Positions 61,387 to 64,000 of a stretch of 64,000 bases of DNA are shown here, in pieces; the first letter of the stretch is position 1; each line of letters begins with the position of its first letter. A program made the translations under genes and the position numbers. A model generated the notes under the pieces. That model had not been told where the DNA came from, did no database searches, and was given only the letters and a program-made list of their open reading frames with translations. Origin of the DNA: Intrasporangiaceae bacterium URHB0013. Its GTDB lineage: Bacteria; Actinomycetota; Actinomycetes; Actinomycetales; Dermatophilaceae. The DNA lies in assembly GCA_000620545.1 (NCBI GenBank), contig JIBA01000013.1, positions 62,001-126,000 on the forward strand, read 5' to 3'.

Positions 61387-61719
61387 TTACACCTCCAGAA
61401 GAGGGCGGATCTCGACCGTGGGCATCCGGATGTGGCGGGCAGCTTCAACCGCGTCTTGGAGGGAGGGCATCTCGATGATGTAGATGCCGTTGACCAGTTC
61501 GGTCGTCTCGACGAACGGACCGTCGCTGGCTATGCCTGACCGTAGGGTGACCGCGTGCTCGGGCCGTTGGAGCGGTTCGACGGCGAGGACTTCGCCGAGC
61601 GCGCGAACCGCGGCAAGGAACTCGGCATGTCCGCGGAAGAACTCTTCTCGCTCTGCCTCACCTGCGGCGTCCCAGCGGTTGAAGTGGTCCTCCTGCGCCA
61701 GCACCACGAGAAACTTCAC
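61387..61719 (-). CDS. YCII-related domain protein
   Basis: A 110-aa ferredoxin-like-fold protein of the YCII family: KFLVVLAQEDHFNRWDAAG at the start, a central helix EEFFRGHAEFLAAVRALGEV, then GPFVETTELVNGIYIIEMPSLQDAVEAARHIRM. These proteins are often seen with ECF sigma factors, but none is present here. GTG 61719 has AAAAGG upstream; an ATG at 61761 with GGAG would add 14 residues and cannot be excluded. Confidence 0.78.
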   Translation of the reverse strand: MKFLVVLAQEDHFNRWDAAGEAEREEFFRGHAEFLAAVRALGEVLAVEPLQRPEHAVTLRSGIASDGPFVETTELVNGIYIIEMPSLQDAVEAARHIRMPTVEIRPLLEV

Positions 61720-62178
61720 AGCGTCACCTTTTCGGGCTGTCTCTTCGTTGACCGGCATCATTGCTTCTCCGCTCCTATCGAGTGCCAAAGGGGCAGCCAC
61801 ACCGGAGAACTGGGCGGCCGCATCACTATGACGAACTGGCTGGCCCGGAATCGACACATTGGCGGCGCGTCGACGTGTAGGCCAGCGACGTCATCCCACC
61901 GCTGGCCTGCAATTGTCCACCTCATGAGGCGGCTGGTGGCCGGGGCCGTTGTGGTCGCCGCGGCAGCGGTATCGCGGCGGGACCCTCATCAGCCCATTCG
62001 CACATCGGCACGGGCACTCGGAGAGCGGGCACGAGCGGAAGGAGCGGTCCGATGTCGCGACGCGTCGCCCCTGGGCATCGTCTAGGCACCTGACTCTGTA
62101 CTCCTGGCTCTTCGCCCCGCGGCGGCAAGCGTCACCAAAGTGGGACACATCCAGTAGGGCCGGCGGCGTCGTGCCGCG
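61720..62178. other. Gene-poor region
   Basis: About 460 bp (420 bp if the YCII gene starts at 61761) with no protein I can support. A 53-codon plus-strand frame from ATG 61924 (MRRLVAGAVVVAAAAV) has no ribosome-binding site of note. No repeats or tRNA seen. Confidence 0.5.
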
Positions 62179-63186
62179 TCATCGGCGTACTCGCGGACAG
62201 GGCGGTACGTAGCAACCCTCCCGTTCTGCCTGGACAGCAGCCAGAGTCCTCGTCGGCACCTCGAGCTTGTGCAGGATGTGCTCCACGTGGGCGGCCACGG
62301 TCCGGGGGGCGACGGTGAGTCGCGTCGCGATCTGCTGGTTCGAGCGTCCTTCCACGATGAGCCCCAGCACCTCCATCTCGCGCGGCGTAAGGCCACGGCA
62401 CTCCGCATCAGGTGCCAGCAGGACCGTGCCGAGCACGAAAGCCGGTGCGTCGGTTGCAGCGAGGACGGTGATTCGCACGTGATCGGCAAGGTCGGGTGCG
62501 TCCTGCGACGGCCACATGAACGACCGGTAGACCTGTCCGGCCAACAGCGTCTGCCGGGCGATGCCCAGGACCAGCGAGTCGACGAGCGACGGGTGGTTCT
62601 CAAGTCCCGGAAGCGGATAGGTGCTGCCGTCGCGGAGTAGGACGGCGCCCGCCGTTGCACCGCGCACGAGGCGCGCGGTCGCGAGCAGCGAACGCAGGGG
62701 CGACACTGCTCGAGCGATGAGCGGAGCGAGCTGCCCGATACTGTCACGTAGGCGACCGGACGGTGGCTCTGTGCTCGAGTACAGCAGGCTGAGCATGCCG
62801 AGGTACGGGCCCCCGGGCTCGATGAGTGGCACTGCCAGACCATCGCGGAAGCCGGCCGGGATCAGGCACTCCGCCCACGTGGGCAGCCCCTCTACGGGAA
62901 CCGGCAGCTCCGTCACGGCGATGGGTGGCCGGTCCTGGTTGAGCTCGGCCAGCTGGATCTCCCGCGCCACCGTCGGACGGTCCAGGTACTCGAGGACGGG
63001 TCGTTCGAGCCCTGTGCTTCCGACGGTCGCGTAGACGTTCGACTCGGGGTCGGCCAGGCTCAGCCAGATGGCATCGACGGCCAGCCAACCGTCCAGGCTT
63101 TCCACGAGGCCGCGTGTCCGTTCCAGCAGTGGAACCGTGGAGGCGGCGATGTCGACGATCTCGGCGACGACCTCATCGTTCTGCAC
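62179..63186 (-). CDS. LuxR-family transcriptional regulator with GAF-like sensor domain
   Basis: A 335-aa regulator. The N-terminal 240 residues resemble a GAF sensor (WLAVDAIWLSLADPESNVYA, GLAVPLIEPGGPYLGMLSLLY). The C-terminus has a LuxR/GerE helix-turn-helix with LTPREMEVLGLIVEGRSNQQIA and VAPRTVAAHVEHILHKL. GTG 63186 (QNDEVV follows) has GGAGGAGACCCA at good spacing; the longer in-frame opening to 63318 looks non-coding. It lies beside an MFS nitrate-type transporter gene and may regulate it, which is inference. Confidence 0.84.
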   Translation of the reverse strand: MQNDEVVAEIVDIAASTVPLLERTRGLVESLDGWLAVDAIWLSLADPESNVYATVGSTGLERPVLEYLDRPTVAREIQLAELNQDRPPIAVTELPVPVEGLPTWAECLIPAGFRDGLAVPLIEPGGPYLGMLSLLYSSTEPPSGRLRDSIGQLAPLIARAVSPLRSLLATARLVRGATAGAVLLRDGSTYPLPGLENHPSLVDSLVLGIARQTLLAGQVYRSFMWPSQDAPDLADHVRITVLAATDAPAFVLGTVLLAPDAECRGLTPREMEVLGLIVEGRSNQQIATRLTVAPRTVAAHVEHILHKLEVPTRTLAAVQAEREGCYVPPCPRVRR

Positions 63187-63605
63187 TGGGTCTCCTCCAG
63201 CGACTCGTAGCCTGAAGCGACGCGAGGACCGAACGATCGCAGGCGCAGGCTTGTGAGGGGCCGGAGACGTTCGCTTACCGAGGAACACGCCTTTCGTACC
63301 CAAGGAGGCGACGGCCAAGCCACTTGGCCCAGTTGCCCGCCGTGGGCGGACCGTACAGCAACTTCAAGCCGTGACCTGGGCATGGCATCTGGGCTTGACC
63401 GTCCCGTGGACAATCAGCGCCGAACGCGTGGCGGATTCTCCGAGTCGGTGCACGCAGGCCCGAGGTCACCCGTGCCATCCACCTGGACAGCCCCGTCTCC
63501 GACCGTCGACGCGGCGCGACCCTCGGTCGGAGGGTGGGGCGGCGAGGTTGGGTTCCGGGGGAGCGGGCTGCGACCTCGCTGCCGAGCGCCCCCCTACACA
63601 CAGGC
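63187..63605. other. Intergenic region
   Basis: This 419-bp gap contains the upstream region of the LuxR-family gene and the 3' side of the transporter gene. I see no clear gene, hairpin or palindrome; short frames in it have no start context. Confidence 0.5.
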
Positions 63606-64000
63606 TCACACCGTGGCGGCCGCCGTTCGAGTCTGCTTGTCGCGGGCGTCCTTGACGCCGACGAGCGCGAACACCAGGGCGGCAACCGCCACGAGGCAGA
63701 GCAGCATCAAACCGAAGCCGTAGTGGTCGAAGATCTTGCCGTAGGTCGCCCCGAGCACGAGCGGCGGGAAGTACCCGCCGAGGCCGCCGGCCGCACCGAC
63801 GAGTCCCGTCACGCTGCCGACCCGCTCCGGGGGCGCGAGGCGCGCCACCCACGCGAAGACACCGCCCGTCCCGAGCCCGAGGAAGAACGCGATGGCGACG
63901 AACGCCGCGCCGGCGGGCACCTCGAGCGGCGGCTCGAACGCAAGGACGGCCGCGAGCACGGCGGTGCCGGCCATCGAGACGCCGACGACGGCGCGCGGGC
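63606..64000 (-). CDS. MFS transporter, nitrate/nitrite (NarK) type, 5' end outside the window
   Basis: The C-terminal 131 residues of a major-facilitator protein; the frame is open to the right edge, so the beginning is missing. FFLGLGTGGVFAWVARLAPPERVGSVTGLVGAAGGLGGYFPPLVLG contains the second nitrate-signature Gly-rich helix of NarK proteins (seen as LVGAAGGLGGYFPPLV). Two more helices follow and the tail is DKQTRTAAATV. Oxalate/formate-type antiporters are less likely. Confidence 0.8.
   Translation of the reverse strand, partial: PRAVVGVSMAGTAVLAAVLAFEPPLEVPAGAAFVAIAFFLGLGTGGVFAWVARLAPPERVGSVTGLVGAAGGLGGYFPPLVLGATYGKIFDHYGFGLMLLCLVAVAALVFALVGVKDARDKQTRTAAATV

Overview
The window is very GC-rich (I estimate about 70-72 % G+C) and gene-dense, with many GTG starts and 4-bp ATGA/GTGA overlaps. 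It carries actinobacterial marker families (DUF4193, DUF3710, DUF3159, DUF3000, an HTH-MurA fusion, the coproporphyrin-dependent haem enzymes). This points to an actinomycete of the Micrococcales, most likely Intrasporangiaceae-like (Janibacter/Knoellia/Tetrasphaera type); the family is inference from gene content, not a database match. Many starts lie 6-7 nt after an A2/T6 hexamer of the TAnnnT type, as expected for leaderless transcripts.

Layout. 1-5832: end of a TRIC-type channel gene, ferrochelatase, inositol-phosphatase-like enzyme, small conserved proteins, dUTPase, OB-fold and DUF3159 proteins. 6024-10830: a potassium module (two TrkA/RCK proteins divergent from a KimA-like permease) with an rRNA/tRNA uridine methyltransferase. 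10921-19156: GNAT, thioesterase, aconitase behind a perfect 18-bp palindrome, a tandem pair of C39-like peptidases (one leaderless in the protein sense, one Tat-exported), a VOC protein and an unknown. 19298-29836: dxs, then a translationally coupled branched-chain-type ABC operon ending in an alpha/beta hydrolase, facing a GAF-PucR regulator and a 3-hydroxybutyrate dehydrogenase. 30035-35292: an iron locus in which a ferric-binding lipoprotein and an adenylation-carrier-acyltransferase fusion diverge from an IdeR/DtxR-like box; the fusion overlaps, tail to tail, an HTH-MurA fusion with its own palindrome. 35457-43960: fadBA, RNase D, DUF3000, hemE and murJ. 44186-49824: DUF4349, DedA, cgoX, chdC, DUF1707 and msrB. 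50027-57740: secreted VWA protein, hydrolase, pyrimidine reductase, PPK2, AidB-like dehydrogenase, BrkB. 57831-58112: tRNA-Gly, tRNA-Cys and tRNA-Val closed by a strong terminator. 58282-64000: a looser accessory-looking tail (SnoaL-like, DJ-1/PfpI, DUF2254, YCII, GAF-LuxR, MFS nitrate-type transporter cut by the window end).

Four haem genes (cpfC/hemH, hemE, cgoX, chdC) together indicate the coproporphyrin-dependent route, though spread over 48 kb. A 70-bp repeat family built round the hairpin TCGCGCGCTC-N7-GAGCGCGCGA occurs at three gene 3' ends, and one array lies beside a decayed copy of the fadB 5' end. The points most worth a second look are the iron-box-linked adenylation-carrier-acyltransferase fusion, the HTH-MurA with its palindrome, the repeat family, and the over-represented heptamer GTATGCC.
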